Positions 1 to 11,700 of a DNA stretch of 32,442 nucleotides are shown piece after piece (positions within the stretch are counted from its first letter, which is position 1; each line of letters opens with the position of its first letter). The notes beneath the pieces were generated by a model. It was not told the origin of the DNA and did no database searches. It was given only the letters and a program-made list of their open reading frames with translations. The position numbers and the translations under genes were made by a program. Source of the stretch: Scedosporium boydii (taxonomy: Eukaryota > Ascomycota > Sordariomycetes > Microascales > Microascaceae); NCBI GenBank assembly GCA_002221725.1, contig NJFT01000336.1:1-32442 (forward strand), given 5' to 3'.

Positions 1-1
1 T

Positions 2-18
2 CCCCCCCCCCCCCCCCC
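2..18. repeat. C17 homopolymer
   Basis: Seventeen consecutive C lie just downstream of the stop codon of the LovD-like gene. The length is liable to sequencing error. No function is inferred. Confidence 0.9.
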
Positions 19-53
19 TTTCTCCCTTTCATGATTCCACATACATATCCGCA

Positions 54-1526
54 TTAAGAACTAGAAGGCCGGAGGTTTTCGTAGACTGCCCTCTCAAGCT
101 GGTCCCAGAGACTCGTCATGACAGAATCGCCGTGAGGTTGAACATTCGTCATTACCACCGCAGCAATGCCCGCCTTGGGATCAAGCCACTGATTCACACA
201 AAAAAAGCTCTGTCAGCTCCAGCTCAAATCCAATAGCAATTCGCTAGCTCTGTTGTGTGAAAACAAAAGAAACTGCTTACCCATCTCGAATTCGCTGCGC
301 CGCTCCAAGCAAGACTGCCCTTGTTCCGCTTGCCAGGGATATCTTCCAGGCTAATCACACCTCCGATACCGTGATTCAGCTTGGGCTTTCCCGGCCACTC
401 GGGAGCGAACTGCTCCTTGACCACATCCGCAATCAAATTGAGCGTGTGCTCCTGCGCCTCGTCCAACTGCGGCGTCAGCATCAACTCCAGCGTCTCCTTC
501 TTCACAACTTTCCCCGCCATCAACCCGCTCAAAAACATGGCATAATCCCTCGCGGTCGTGAACAATCCCGAGCCGGCACTCTCAATCTCATGCTCCTTGG
601 CGTTAAACATCGGCTGCCCCTCCTTCAACTCGCCGTCCTTCCGCCGATACATGTAAGGAGTCAACTCCCTATGTACCGACAGCTTCTCGGGCCAGAATCC
701 GGTGTCTTTCATACCCAGGGGATCCAGAACGTTTTCCTGGAGGTATGCGCCGAGAGTCTTGCCGGTGACGGCTTCGAGGACGCGGCCGGCCCAGTCGGTG
801 CTGAAGCCATAGTACCAGCCTTCGCCGGGGGCGAATTTTAGGGGTACGTTGATGCCATCGACGGACCAGGATTGGCCGTTTACCTTGCGGTTGGTGACTT
901 TGGACCATTTCATGAGGTCTGGGTCGGCTAGGTCGAGGCCGTAGCCTGCGGTGTGGGTGAGGAGGTGTCTAATAGAAAAGAAATGGTTTTGCGTCTTAGT
1001 TAATACATGATTCACTCGTGATAACTCACGACCTCTTGCATACGTCGAGAAGGCTCTTTTTACCTAAATGTCATTGGTTTCGTGTTGGGCTCCAGCAACG
1101 GTTTATCATCCTTGTCGAAGCCCTTGAGAATCTGTACCTCGCGGAGCTCCTTTATGAGAGGTCTGACATCGTCGTCAAGGCCGATGAGTCCCCTTTCTAC
1201 GAGTTGCATCATTGCGGAGATGGTGATGAGTTTCGACATGGATGCGATCCAGGTCAGGGACTTGTCGGTCCAGGCGGGGGACGACGTCTCTAGAGCGATG
1301 CGCCCCGCTGATCCGGAGAAGAGGATATCTACAGGCATGCGTTAGTCCTGAGTCTGGGTGTTTTTATCTTTTCTTCCCCTTGGTCTTTTCTGGCTGCGAA
1401 TAGAACGACGGGGAAAGACTAACCATCCTTCGTAACGACAAGAAATGAAACCCCGAGGAGCTTGCCCTTGGTGTCCTCGCCGGTGGCAACGTGATTCTGA
1501 AGAATAGAATTGAGCTTTGCTTCCAT
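54..1526 (-). CDS. LovD/EstB-like beta-lactamase-family acyltransferase or esterase (four exons)
   Basis: Exons on the minus strand are 1526-1424, 1328-1064, 968-281 and 188-54. Introns are 95, 95 and 92 nt, all GT..AG, and intron 1 has a CTAAC branch site. The joined frame encodes 396 aa with no signal peptide or membrane segment, so it is probably cytosolic. Ser64-Met-Ser-Lys67 is the SxxK motif of class C beta-lactamase-like serine hydrolases. FRHLLTHTAGYG (122-133), Tyr176 in GWYYGFSTDWAG and a late HGIGG / SGAANSRWWLDPKAGI block complete the fold signature. Ser, Lys and Tyr have the spacing recalled for LovD (Ser76, Lys79, Tyr188; family knowledge), and the length is close to LovD's. Known relatives transfer acyl groups in polyketide pathways or hydrolyse simple esters. 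No polyketide synthase is visible nearby, so the substrate is unknown. The gene reads toward the window start, and its upstream side is a very long gene-free tract. The family call is firm and the reaction is not. Confidence 0.93.
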
Positions 1527-1968
1527 GACTTTCAGGTAAAGATTATATCTCGACTGAGATGAGGAGAACCTGAATCAAATTAATTCGAGTATTGATTAAT
1601 TATTGGAGTTTACTCTAGAAGCGGAGAGCTTTGAGAGCGCATTGAGCTGATCTATTTAGATCCGGGTTCTTCAACCTCGAACAAGGAGCTCAGAACTTTG
1701 TAAACAGGCCATCAGGTGCTTGATATCACTCTTCCAGGAACCGATCTGTCGATTTGCTGGATCATTTCCGGATGAGTGAAGTCAGTCCACTAACCGATTG
1801 CATACAGTAAAAGCGATACATGCGAAATACGACGCACGTTACCGCCTGCCAATCCTGAGATCTCCAGTTGCCTTTTCCTAAGAAGGACAGCTTTGCAGCC
1901 CTATGACTCAAAAGGATCTCTCCTCATTGGACTGTATCCTCCTGGTGCAGTTTAAATGGAAGAGAAGG

Positions 1969-1993
1969 AAAAAAAAAAAAAAAAAAAAAAAAA
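1969..1993. repeat. A25 homopolymer
   Basis: Twenty-five uninterrupted A on the plus strand follow an AGAGAAGG purine stretch. It could be a microsatellite or the remains of a retroposed poly(A) tail. I found no element body or target-site duplication to support the second reading. Confidence 0.9.
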
Positions 1994-4244
1994 GGACAGT
2001 AAGACGGTGAATCCTGCTCTACCCATTGAGTCTGCCCCTAGGCAAAAACCTCCATGGATTTAATATTCAAGCCGATCTCATGAACACCACAAGCCAACCT
2101 CACTGCTGAGAAGTCACCGGGATATGTAGGCTTCCTCATATCATTTGGGTTACGTCGCCTCTGGCCATCGTTCTGGCCCACGGTATAAACCGGCTCTTGT
2201 GGGGCAGCACCATATGTGGTCGACGAAGGAGCTCACAATATTCTCAACAGAACCGAAAAAAGAGCGAAGATGGATGATCCGCTCACTGAATGGTTGATGG
2301 CGGCGTCCAAGGTCTAGAGATCTGATTTGCAATGCCGACCAGGACAGTGATACGGACGATTGCCTGTCCAATGGAGGAGTATATATATATATTGTGCCAG
2401 TTCGGAGGATATTTTCAATAGAAAAAGCGGTTCTAGTTCTTACACATACCTACCATCGAGTTCAGATGCTGCCCAAGCTTCTTGCCAAAACTCGCCATTG
2501 TGATTCCATGACGCGATGGTTCGTCCATTGCCCGCCGCTCTAACACTTCTTTTTCGAATTTGTGTCCTGTGTGTCCCCCCGAATGGAAGAGGGATGGCAT
2601 CAAACATCTCGGAATGCACGCACCCGCCTAGAGATGATGTGTGAGCCTGGTAGTATTGATGAAGGACTACTTACAGACAAGAGCCAAGTCCCGTCTCCTG
2701 CCTTCTATGTGTAAGGGCGAGTTGAGATGCCATGCTCATTATCATCAGGTTCGTCCTGTTATCTCCGCGAACGACAACCATTCTTACTGAGCAAGGATAA
2801 AGAGATAGCGGGAGAGATGCTTGGGCGGTCGAACCGTCGTCTCAATGCCATTGTGCGAGACGAAAATCCCATTCCGCAGCTCTCTATTCGAAATCGGGAG
2901 CGAGCACTCGATGGTCTCGGATTCGTCTTTAAAACAATTTGTTGCTTAAGTGAATCACTTTCACGACAGGTTTTCGGTAAAGAATAACCCTATTACCAGA
3001 AAATACCCATCCCCCCACCGCAGGGAATTCTCTTGTAAAGACAGAGGGGACCATCTTCAAGCTTAACGGTGAACAACAGCTGTCCAAATCACGGCAGAAG
3101 TGAGGTAGACGACTAGAGGACTTTCTTGCCACTAAGCCGCAAACAGCACTCCCTGTAGTCGAGGCACGCCCCAGCGTTTCCTCGCTGACCGTGATGATCC
3201 ATATCCGGCAGAAGAGGACGAAGACGCCTTTTGGTCTCTGTTCTCACCCGTCCCGTTCCGTAGCCATCTAACTGAGCCTTCTTGAAATAAATTCCGTCTC
3301 TTTAATGCCCTCGCCGATATCCACCTTCCTATTCATTCCGAAATTGCCAGTTTCCCCCGAAGTGTTCAAATGCACAGGTATAGCTCTCCGATATCAGGCT
3401 CCGGCCTCAATGCGTATCGCATATTAATCTCCCTTATCTCACTGATATCAAAAGCACCCCCGTCCGTCCATCCTCAAAATCTCCCTGCCCACATTCTTAT
3501 CAGACGATGGCTCTCAGCATTTCGGGGATGGAGGGAATCAATAGTCCGGTAAGCCAAGAAAAGAATTCAAACCATAAAATAAAGTAAAAGGTCGAATACT
3601 TGGAAAAGGGTACTGCTATCTCCGCATTTCCTTGGAAGATTGGGGTGATGCATGGCTGCATGAGGCGCGAGGTAAGCACCAACAATTCCTGATAATTTAC
3701 ACGCAATATTTTTTGGGGGGACCCTAGTATCCAGTAGACCCTTAAAATGTTGGTCTGCCGTCTATTCCTGTTTTCCGTGTGCATCTAGAAACATGCGGAG
3801 GAAACATGCATGAGCGAGCAGGTCGGTTATGCGGTGGCGTCGCAGCGCCCGCATCCGCGTATGCACCGGGGAAGAGAGATTCAAGCAAGTATGTGAGGCA
3901 TCCAACGACTCCCTGTAAGTTCCAAAAAGAGGGAAAATTAGTTTCGTTTGTCATAGGATCTAAGGCCCTGCGATAAGACGTGCGGGTTGCCTCAACATCT
4001 CCCTCTTCGGATAATAGCAGGTGCATATCCGACGGACACTTGAAATGATCCTTGATGCAAGCCTCGCACTTTATTGTCACATAAGGCGTTAGCTTTGCCC
4101 ATCACGTCGGACAGTCGCCGGCATATATCCAATGGAAGGGCTGGAAACCTTGTTTCTTACCCCGGAACGGCGTGCATGCGGTGTCTGCTCACATGAGTGA
4201 TGGGGCATGCACCTCCCCCCCACATAAGCCCTGCGGAAGCATCG

Positions 4245-4264
4245 TTTTTTTTTTTTTTTTTTTT
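4245..4264. repeat. T20 homopolymer
   Basis: Twenty consecutive T on the plus strand, about 45 bases before a (TG)n array. Either could be replication slippage. No gene is attached to it. Confidence 0.9.
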
Positions 4265-4310
4265 GTTTGTCGGTTCTGATGTTTAATCTAGAATACGCAG
4301 GAAGGAGCTC

Positions 4311-4354
4311 TGTGTGTGTGTGTATGTGTATGTGTGTGTGTGTGTGTGTGGTGT
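4311..4354. repeat. Imperfect (TG)n microsatellite
   Basis: About 44 bases of alternating TG are interrupted by two TGTA units near 4321-4330. This is a simple sequence repeat that can adopt Z-DNA. No coding context surrounds it. Confidence 0.93.
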
Positions 4355-6217
4355 CAAAGAGCGGGAAACGATTCTGCTAGGAATGCAGTCGTTGGGAGCG
4401 CTCAATGTGCTGAAGATTTTCTTCCCTTTTGGGGAGGAGATCAGCGCATCACGACTTGTTGTATGCCGAATAAGGGGTTAAACTCCTCGATGACATCTCG
4501 GTTGGGGCCCGGCGGGGGCTGAGACGAAGCACGCTGATGTCGCTCAAAATCCTTCGGTGCTCTCCCCCAACCTCCATGTGCGTGCTCATCCATACAATGT
4601 GATCTTCTCCTGGTATTCGAATCATGCATGTCGGAAGTCTAGGCTTCTACATATCCGAGATCAATATTCCTTTTGAGATAGATGCTGTCGTCCTGACAAA
4701 TATCTAGGCCAAGGTTTCAAGGCATTTAAACCCCAGGTCCAATCTGGCAGGGTCTAGGAGGAGAAAAATAGTCCGACTGGATGTCTGGATGTACGGGGTG
4801 TGCGGCCCGAACACGGATCTGCGCTTTGAGTTTAGCGGATTGATTGCTCGGGCAGTTTTCCGGATAGTACCCGGTGTGGTCTGCCAGCGCCGCTCCGGCA
4901 AGCCTCTCCGCAAGTAACCCTTGAAAGATCGTCTCAGAACGAACGTGAAGGAGGAGGACGATGAAGTGAGTTGGCGGAAGCAACAAGGGGGCATGAACCT
5001 ATAGTTCTGTTATGATGTCGATAGACCCTGGAAAACTTCATGATCAAATACAGAGTTCCCTTTTTGGCTTTTACCCCAAGTTTGTGGTAATATTTGGTTG
5101 GTGATAATTCCCACTAACACGCATGTCGATGTCGGGAGATCGGTGAAGGACGGCTCCGTTGACCAACCAGGAGAGAACGTCGGCAGAGCACACACCGAGG
5201 AATATGTAGGCACAGCTAATTATCCCACGCCTCTTAAGCGAACGCCGGGCACCCACGAGGCCGGGATAAAAGGCTGTCCGACTCCCGCCCCCCGCCCGGT
5301 GAAGCCACATGGAATTGATGGCTTGAGTGTTATAATCTCCGTGGCCTCTACGAAGTTGTCAGTTGATATTGTAAGGTTTAGCTAAGCATTTGGTGAGAGC
5401 TCGGTGAAGCGGAAGTCATACCACATCAGCTCTTGGCAAGGATGGATCGGATCGGTGAACGAAACTGGGGGAATGAGATCTCGATGAAACATCCAACCGC
5501 CCTGGGGGGGTTACAGTGGAAGAGGAAACTTGTTGGGGGCGGGTTGTTTAACTTGGTTTGTCTTACTGCCACGGACTTATCGGAAATGAGAGTGTCAACA
5601 AGTGCTTCGTGCATTCATCGTCGAAAGCTTTTCTGGGCAAAAATCTTGCGACATTGTGGAGTTGGCACGAAGATCATGGAAAACAGCACGGGCGTGTCCG
5701 TCCTATTTCGGGCTACAGGATGTTTGCATGATTGACCGGAAGTGCACATCACCAGGGCGCGCTCTGACCTACACTTCCGTCTCTCGTGTTGAGGACGCCC
5801 ACGCCTCTTGCTGATCCGCTTTCTCATCTCGGCATCAGCGTTGGATAATCAGGCCTCCTTCCTCCTTCGAGGAGCTCGGTCGAGAGGGCTGTCTCGAGGG
5901 AGGAGAGGTAAGATGAAGACGAGTAATTACACTACCACGTGGTGAAGGAGCCGCCAGTGATGATGCCCCACAGGCTAAGACAGGTTGATGAATTGATGAT
6001 CTTTTGGAAGGATGAGTACGCATACTTGGTAGTTTATTAGATTACTTTGGGCAGACCGTCGATGCATTTCTTGTGGAGGCTTATTTGGAAGGCCCGTCCT
6101 TCATTAGGAAGCATGAGGGCGCACCTTAAATTTTGTTGCATAAGGAAGCCTATGATCTCTGAGTAACGTTCAGAAGCCGTACAGAACTTCATGAGAAAAG
6201 GTCTGAGCCACCGTTAT

Positions 6218-6485
6218 GTGTAATCTAGATTACTTCGTGGCTCCCATTAAATTGCTGATGGCACTAGTATTGTTAGTGAGTGAGCAACAAAGTAGTAACG
6301 CCGACCACACGAAAAACCAGCCTGGTGTAGGTACAGGGAAGGGCAGTTTATAGTGCCGCCTCGCCTGCCAATCACGCCCAGCGAGGCGGATAGTCAAGTG
6401 CTTCTAGGCTTCTAGAAAGCCTCCACCACACTAGCAAGGCCAGGCTCAGGAGTGCAAGTACAGGTACGAAGTAATTAGATTACAC
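6218..6485. mobile_element. Candidate MITE with about 20-bp terminal inverted repeats
   Basis: The left end reads GTGTAATCTAGATTACTTCG (6218-6237). The right end reads CGAAGTAATTAGATTACAC (6467-6485), and its reverse complement matches the left end at 19 of 20 positions with a one-base gap. Both ends lie next to a TA dinucleotide (one base away on the left), which would fit a TA target duplication of the Tc1/mariner type. An AGCCAC block also recurs in inverted orientation just outside both ends. The 268-bp interior has no open frame of note, as expected of a non-autonomous element. The superfamily is inferred. With one copy in the window, the call rests on the inverted repeat alone. Confidence 0.55.
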
Positions 6486-8418
6486 TAGTGGCTGGGCAGG
6501 GAGAAGTGGATAGTGGCAGCCGGCTTAGCCAGGCCAGGCCGCGCCGCGCGGCCACGCGACAACATCAATGAAGTTTGGCGGCAGCACACCACACCACCAC
6601 AGCCTAGCAAGCCACAGGGGCAATGGGCAAGACGACAAAAGGTCCCCGGGAACTAAGGACTCCACTCGCCCACTTTTCCGGGTGACATCTAAAGATTGTG
6701 GGGTCGGCCGGACATGAAGCCGTCCGTCCGCCGTTCCCCGTTTGCCTTTTTCGCCGTGGCCCTTTTGTCGTCGCATTTGATCTTCGGCTGAGAATTGCGG
6801 GCTACGAAAATGAGTGGCCATCATGGACTTGAAAGAGTCTACTGCATGCGTCTCGCCATTGCTTCATCAAGGGTCCAAGGGGGTGGCTCAACTCAACAGG
6901 AGGAACCCACGATGTCAACCCCCGAACCCTGCCCATCGCTTACAGAGAAACCCCTGTCCTCCGTGAGTCAGGGGCCTGGGCAGCCATGATCAATTCATCC
7001 GATGCCCTGAGTCGGGATAAGGGGGGGGGGCGGAAGGAGGGGCCTCGGACAATGACAGCGGGCCGGGCAAGCGAGGAAGTTGGACGGAGGACAATATTTG
7101 ACGTAGGCTCATCCCGAGTACGACGCTGGACGCGAGGCTGGGCTCTGGCCTGCCTGTACGGATATAGGTAATAGCGAGGTGGCGCTTCGGCGTCTCGCTT
7201 TGATGAGCAGATTTAAGAGGACAATCGCGCGATGAGATGAATTTGGTAACCTTGCGTGCTTTCTGGGTTGCATTTAAGAATGAACGACTCTGTTACAGCT
7301 ATTCCACGAATGCATCCAATGGGCCTAATTCCGTCTCTCTGGATAATGTTCCCCCCTCTGGTTGACCGGCTGGTCTGATTAAAAAAAAAAAAGACATGAC
7401 TTGTCAATTTTCCCGAATGTGTGGAGAGAAGGGTCGGATCGAATGGGAGGATTGGATCGTGAGAGAGGAGAGTCTGGGATCTTCCTTGGAGTTTTGCTCC
7501 GGTCCCAAGGTTCCTATGGTTTCTGCCGAGATGTGAAAAATGGGATGAGAGAGAAGAGGTGCAGTGGAAAGTGGTATTGCTGCGTTGCAATGGAGCACAC
7601 GGGTAATGGTAATGCAACACCACTGACGAACTTTTCGATGATGGAACATGGAAGGGTTAATGTCATTTAGAGTGGTAATACTTCCAGGGTTTCCCTGTCT
7701 CGGTTGATACGCGTACGGAGTATGAAGTATCGATTGATGTGTGCACGCATACCGAGTGAGGTATTTGACAGTGTGCAATCGTTGGAAGTACGAAGTACTC
7801 TCAGTGGTTCCGTCTCCCAAAATGCGCTGGGACAATTGGATCATTGATGCAAAATTGGTAGCGAGGGCAAATTGTTGCCGAGCTAGGGCCGGTTTTGACT
7901 GGCACCTTGAAAATAGTGCATCATCAATCAATTGATCTGCTCCAAGTACAAAGTGTGTCCACCAGTTACGAATAGGTGGGGTGGGTGCACCCTTCGGAGT
8001 GAACAAATGCCGTAGCAATGAGCTTTGAGTATCCCCACTCCTCCGGTGGGGAGCTTCGTTTCATGGGAGCTCTCAGTGGTTTTAATTGGGGATGGACCCA
8101 AAAACAAACCTGACATGCCGAAGGAGTGGGCACTAATGTACTTCATCTTCATAGTGCAAGAAGCCAGGCAGTGCTGTATTATAACGAGTGCTACAAGTGA
8201 CTGCTAAGTATCAATACGACCACGGGCTCGAAACGAGTGGAGAACGGCGACTTGTCCCGCTCTGCCCAGGCGCATCGTCGAGCAATCAGGTGATGCCGCG
8301 GAGACGCTTTCGCCTGTCGCCATCTCCGGTCGGCTGCGTCTGTGGCATGAAGATAATCAGAGAGAGCTGTTGGATGCCTTCATCGTGATGCAGAGAGGCC
8401 AACAAGCCCTATGTCGTA

Positions 8419-8513
8419 TACGAAGTACTCCGTAATTGGACTGGGACTGCCGCTCCGAGTTGATTCCAGTGTATACTCTAAGCGTACTAACACAATGGGT
8501 CTTGTACTTCGTA
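8419..8513. repeat. Perfect 10-bp inverted repeat of the TACGAAGTAC motif
   Basis: TACGAAGTAC at 8419-8428 is mirrored exactly by GTACTTCGTA at 8504-8513, with 75 bases between them. The left arm runs on into TCCGTAATT, combining the two motif variants seen elsewhere. It could be the ends of a tiny element or two independent copies of an abundant motif. Confidence 0.6.
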
Positions 8514-8757
8514 GACCTTGCGGTCATATACAACCCGTAGCATTGTCATATTGTCAGTTACTCACGGCCTCGGATCGAAAATCTGGTTCGTAATGACGGT
8601 ATGCAGCTCATCCTCCGAGATCGCCCCGTCACTAATAAACTAAAGTTCTTACATGCGCCGCATTGGCAATCAAAAGATTGCAATTAATCGCCAACCTCAA
8701 TTGTTACTCCGTACTTCGAACAGCGGCAAACCTTGCAAGTTGGTCCATGATCCATTT

Positions 8758-8778
8758 GACATTCGACATTCGACATTC
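8758..8778. repeat. (GACATTC)3 tandem repeat
   Basis: Three exact tandem copies of a 7-mer followed by a partial unit (GAC). A small minisatellite with no evident function. Confidence 0.85.
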
Positions 8779-11700
8779 GACCCGTGTCCTCCCGGTCCGT
8801 CCCCTCCCCGAAAAACTCGCAATTCGATGGCGAAGGAGGGTGAGGCGGAAAGCACTGCAACCTCGGTGAGAGCAAGAGTTGCATTACTAGTTTTACCTGC
8901 GTGCACAAAGTAGTATATTGCCAGAGTCGTTGAGATCCTTCCCCGTTCCTTTTCGACCCTTGGGTCCCTTGGGTCCCCCGAACGTCTAAAATAACGCGCG
9001 TCATTTTATTCCGTTGGAAGACTTAAAAAAAGTTCTCTCGTTTCGGCAACTCCTACCGTATCATCCCAGTTGTCAGTTCTCAATTTTTTGGCCCATCGAT
9101 ACCAAGCGGCATATGCGTGACGAGTGGATTGATCACACATCGACGTGATACTCTTATTTCTTTTCCTGTCGTCTCGGGCAGGCAATCATATGCTCAATGG
9201 CACTCTGTCAGTCTCACAACCTAAACATCTGGCTAAAGACAAAGTTGCGTGTGCCTGGCAGGAGAGAGAGACATGGTTCCCCCGTCTAACATCTCGAAAC
9301 ACACTAACGGAGCGTCCCATCCCATCCCTTCCCTAGCCTCCGCCCTCTAATTACTCTCGACTTCACACAAAGACCGAAGTAAACCGTTTGAACGTATGCG
9401 TACGAAGGTACCCGATTGCTTTTTGCTTGGGAGGACACGAGGTCGATACGGAAGCTCCAACAAGGGCACCATCAAGTTCCTCGGGTCGCCTCCGGAGATA
9501 AGAGGGAGATCAGAGGACCCATTGATCTTCCCATCCAGTCTCGTGTCCCAAACAGCAGCCGTGCTTCCCAAACTAGTACCAGATCCTCATCAAGTCTGTT
9601 TTCCAAGTAATGAGAAACGTGCTCATCTTCGCCATATCAGGTCTCAACCTCAAACTGCAAGTCGGCCTAAAGAAAAAGAAGAAAAAGAAGAAAAGAACAG
9701 AGGTCGAAAAGTTTAGACAGAAAAACCCACGTATCATCTGTCTTCCCGACCAAACCACCCCCGCTAACCGACCCCGACCTTCCGAGAAAAAGCAATGAAT
9801 AAAAAACGCCTCTGGAACACGTTCTCAGAAGGCTGAGCGCCGTCCAACGGTCTTTTGCTCAGGCCCCCCACATGATTAAGCCCCCGGAGAGCTGGAATCA
9901 AATGGCTCAAATATCTGGACAAATAGTATAATTATCCCCAATTTACAGGCCCCAGCCCCCGATTTCTCTTATCTGTGGTGCCTCGGCAAGCTGCATATGC
10001 TGCTCACTCTAGACACTGGGAACACGAGAACACGAGGTTGAGAGGTTTTTGGCTGTTGTCTTTCCTCTCCGCCTTAGTTTTGGTTACTTTTTAGGGGGGA
10101 TGAGCTGCAGAGCCCATGGCTCTTGCCCTGGCCGGGTTCTACTTCGTATCTAGATGGGCTAGTCAAGTGAACGGGGAAGTCGAACGAGGAGATAACAAGA
10201 AGCAAAAGCAAATATGGACGTATAGTGGCAGGAAACCGTCGGGGCTGTTAATGGTTCTCGGAGCCTGTAGTATTAATGGGCTGCGGTTTTCCGCGGGGCG
10301 ATGTCTAGCCAAGCCCATGAAACGACGAACGACCCCACGTTTCTGCTTCAGTGGTTGTCGCTTCTCGTTACCCACGTTCAGCTTGGCCTATCTGAGAGAC
10401 CGAGGCTGGCCTGAGCTGGAAACAAAGCTTGTTACACTAATAATAGAAAACCTCCCCCCGGGCCTTGAAGGATTGCGACTATTCTTAAGATGTTAAAACA
10501 GCTTTCTCGCATGGATCTTGTCTCGAGAAAGGGAATTGAGATGATATGAGAGGGATTGAACGCCCAGCCAGAGGAGCACACTTATCAGCTTTGGCCTATT
10601 ATAACACAGCACGAAATGCTTCTGCAAAGTCCGGAACGTGCCACTGGAACAGCGTCAATTCCGCCAAACATCCAACTCAAACGTTTACTCCGTACACCTT
10701 CGGTTCTAGTAACCAAATTTACCCCAGTTTAAACAGGAACAGGTGAAACGGACGTGGCATCGTCTTGCGTGATGCCTGACCATTTACAGGAACGACCCCG
10801 GTGACGTGCTTCCCACCTAGGCACCAGTTCTCGCCCGTCTCCCTTCCGCCCCCCGATTTCCGAAAGATAGTGCAGTCGACGCCAGACGAAGTAAAACTAC
10901 ATAATTAGCTTCCTCCAGGGGTCCTGCATTTCTGCAGCCTCGTCGGTTTGGGGCCTAGGCCGGCCGGCTCCGGGGTGGGGGAGGGAAACGGGATTAAAAA
11001 CTGCGGATAGTGCATCCTGGCCAGGAGATACGAAAAAGAACGACAGCGAAGTGCAGAACCCTACCACTCTATCTAAAAACAGCCCTGCTGGCAAGGAATC
11101 GGGAGAAAACCTCATTGGCTTCCTACGAGGGTATACCCTGCTGGGGGAAAAAGAGTCAACGTTCCAAAACCGGACGAACTTCCTAATCTCGATAAGAAAG
11201 CCTCTGTTGCCATGCGGTTTTCCCCGTTCTCTCGAGCTTTTTTGGAAACAAAATTGACAATTAACCCGAATGACTGGTCGGGCCAAACAAATGCAAGCTC
11301 TCAAGAGGCGCAGCCTAGCCAGGCCGGGGGATTTACACTCTAAATGGAACATTGAACCATGTAAGTACCAGGAGCAAGTACACCAGAATCTTCGACTATC
11401 AATTCTCGCTACCAAACCTCGGCCCCAGGTTCCATCCAGGAGAATGCAAAAATGTACACCTTTGACGAAAAAAAGACAATGTTAATGATCAGTCCAGTGA
11501 ATTGTTCCGTTTATCCATATCCTTCAATGATTCCACCACGCCAATTTCCTTCACCGAGTCCCAGTAAACCCAAAAAAAGAAAAATTTCCCTCGCCAACCC
11601 ATGATGATTCGGATAATACCTTAGACCAAAAAGAGGAAGAAGAAAAGTTCCCAGGGGAGCCCAAAGCAGGCTCCGAAAACAAAAGGAATAAACTCCATAA

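Larger units (their letters stand above)
1527..6217. other. Gene-free tract, part 1 (upstream of the LovD-like gene)
   Basis: Only short open frames occur here (112 codons at most). None shows a recognisable domain, family-like composition or convincing splice sites in register. The first several hundred bases must contain the promoter of the LovD-like gene, but I found no clear TATA box close to its ATG. The tract holds an A25 run, a (TA)6 run at 2380-2392, a T20 run and a (TG)n array. Base composition is mixed rather than AT-rich, so it resembles neither a RIP-degraded repeat nor a fungal centromere. I see no protein-coding gene. Confidence 0.7.

Noticed and set aside
3742..4080. C-x2-C-x6-C pattern (CEACIKDHFKC) suggesting half of a Zn2Cys6 finger
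   Set aside because: The basic residues between the cysteines are largely missing, the second half of the finger is absent, and the frame has no ATG upstream; likely coincidence or a very decayed remnant.
7404..8018. 204-codon open frame on the minus strand
   Set aside because: The composition looks random, there is no recognisable domain, and it spans copies of the dispersed TACGAAGTAC motif; treated as a chance frame.
10116..10496. 126-codon plus frame with a good ATG context and hydrophobic N terminus
   Set aside because: The start could pass for a signal peptide, but the rest has no recognisable pattern and the dispersed motif lies inside it.
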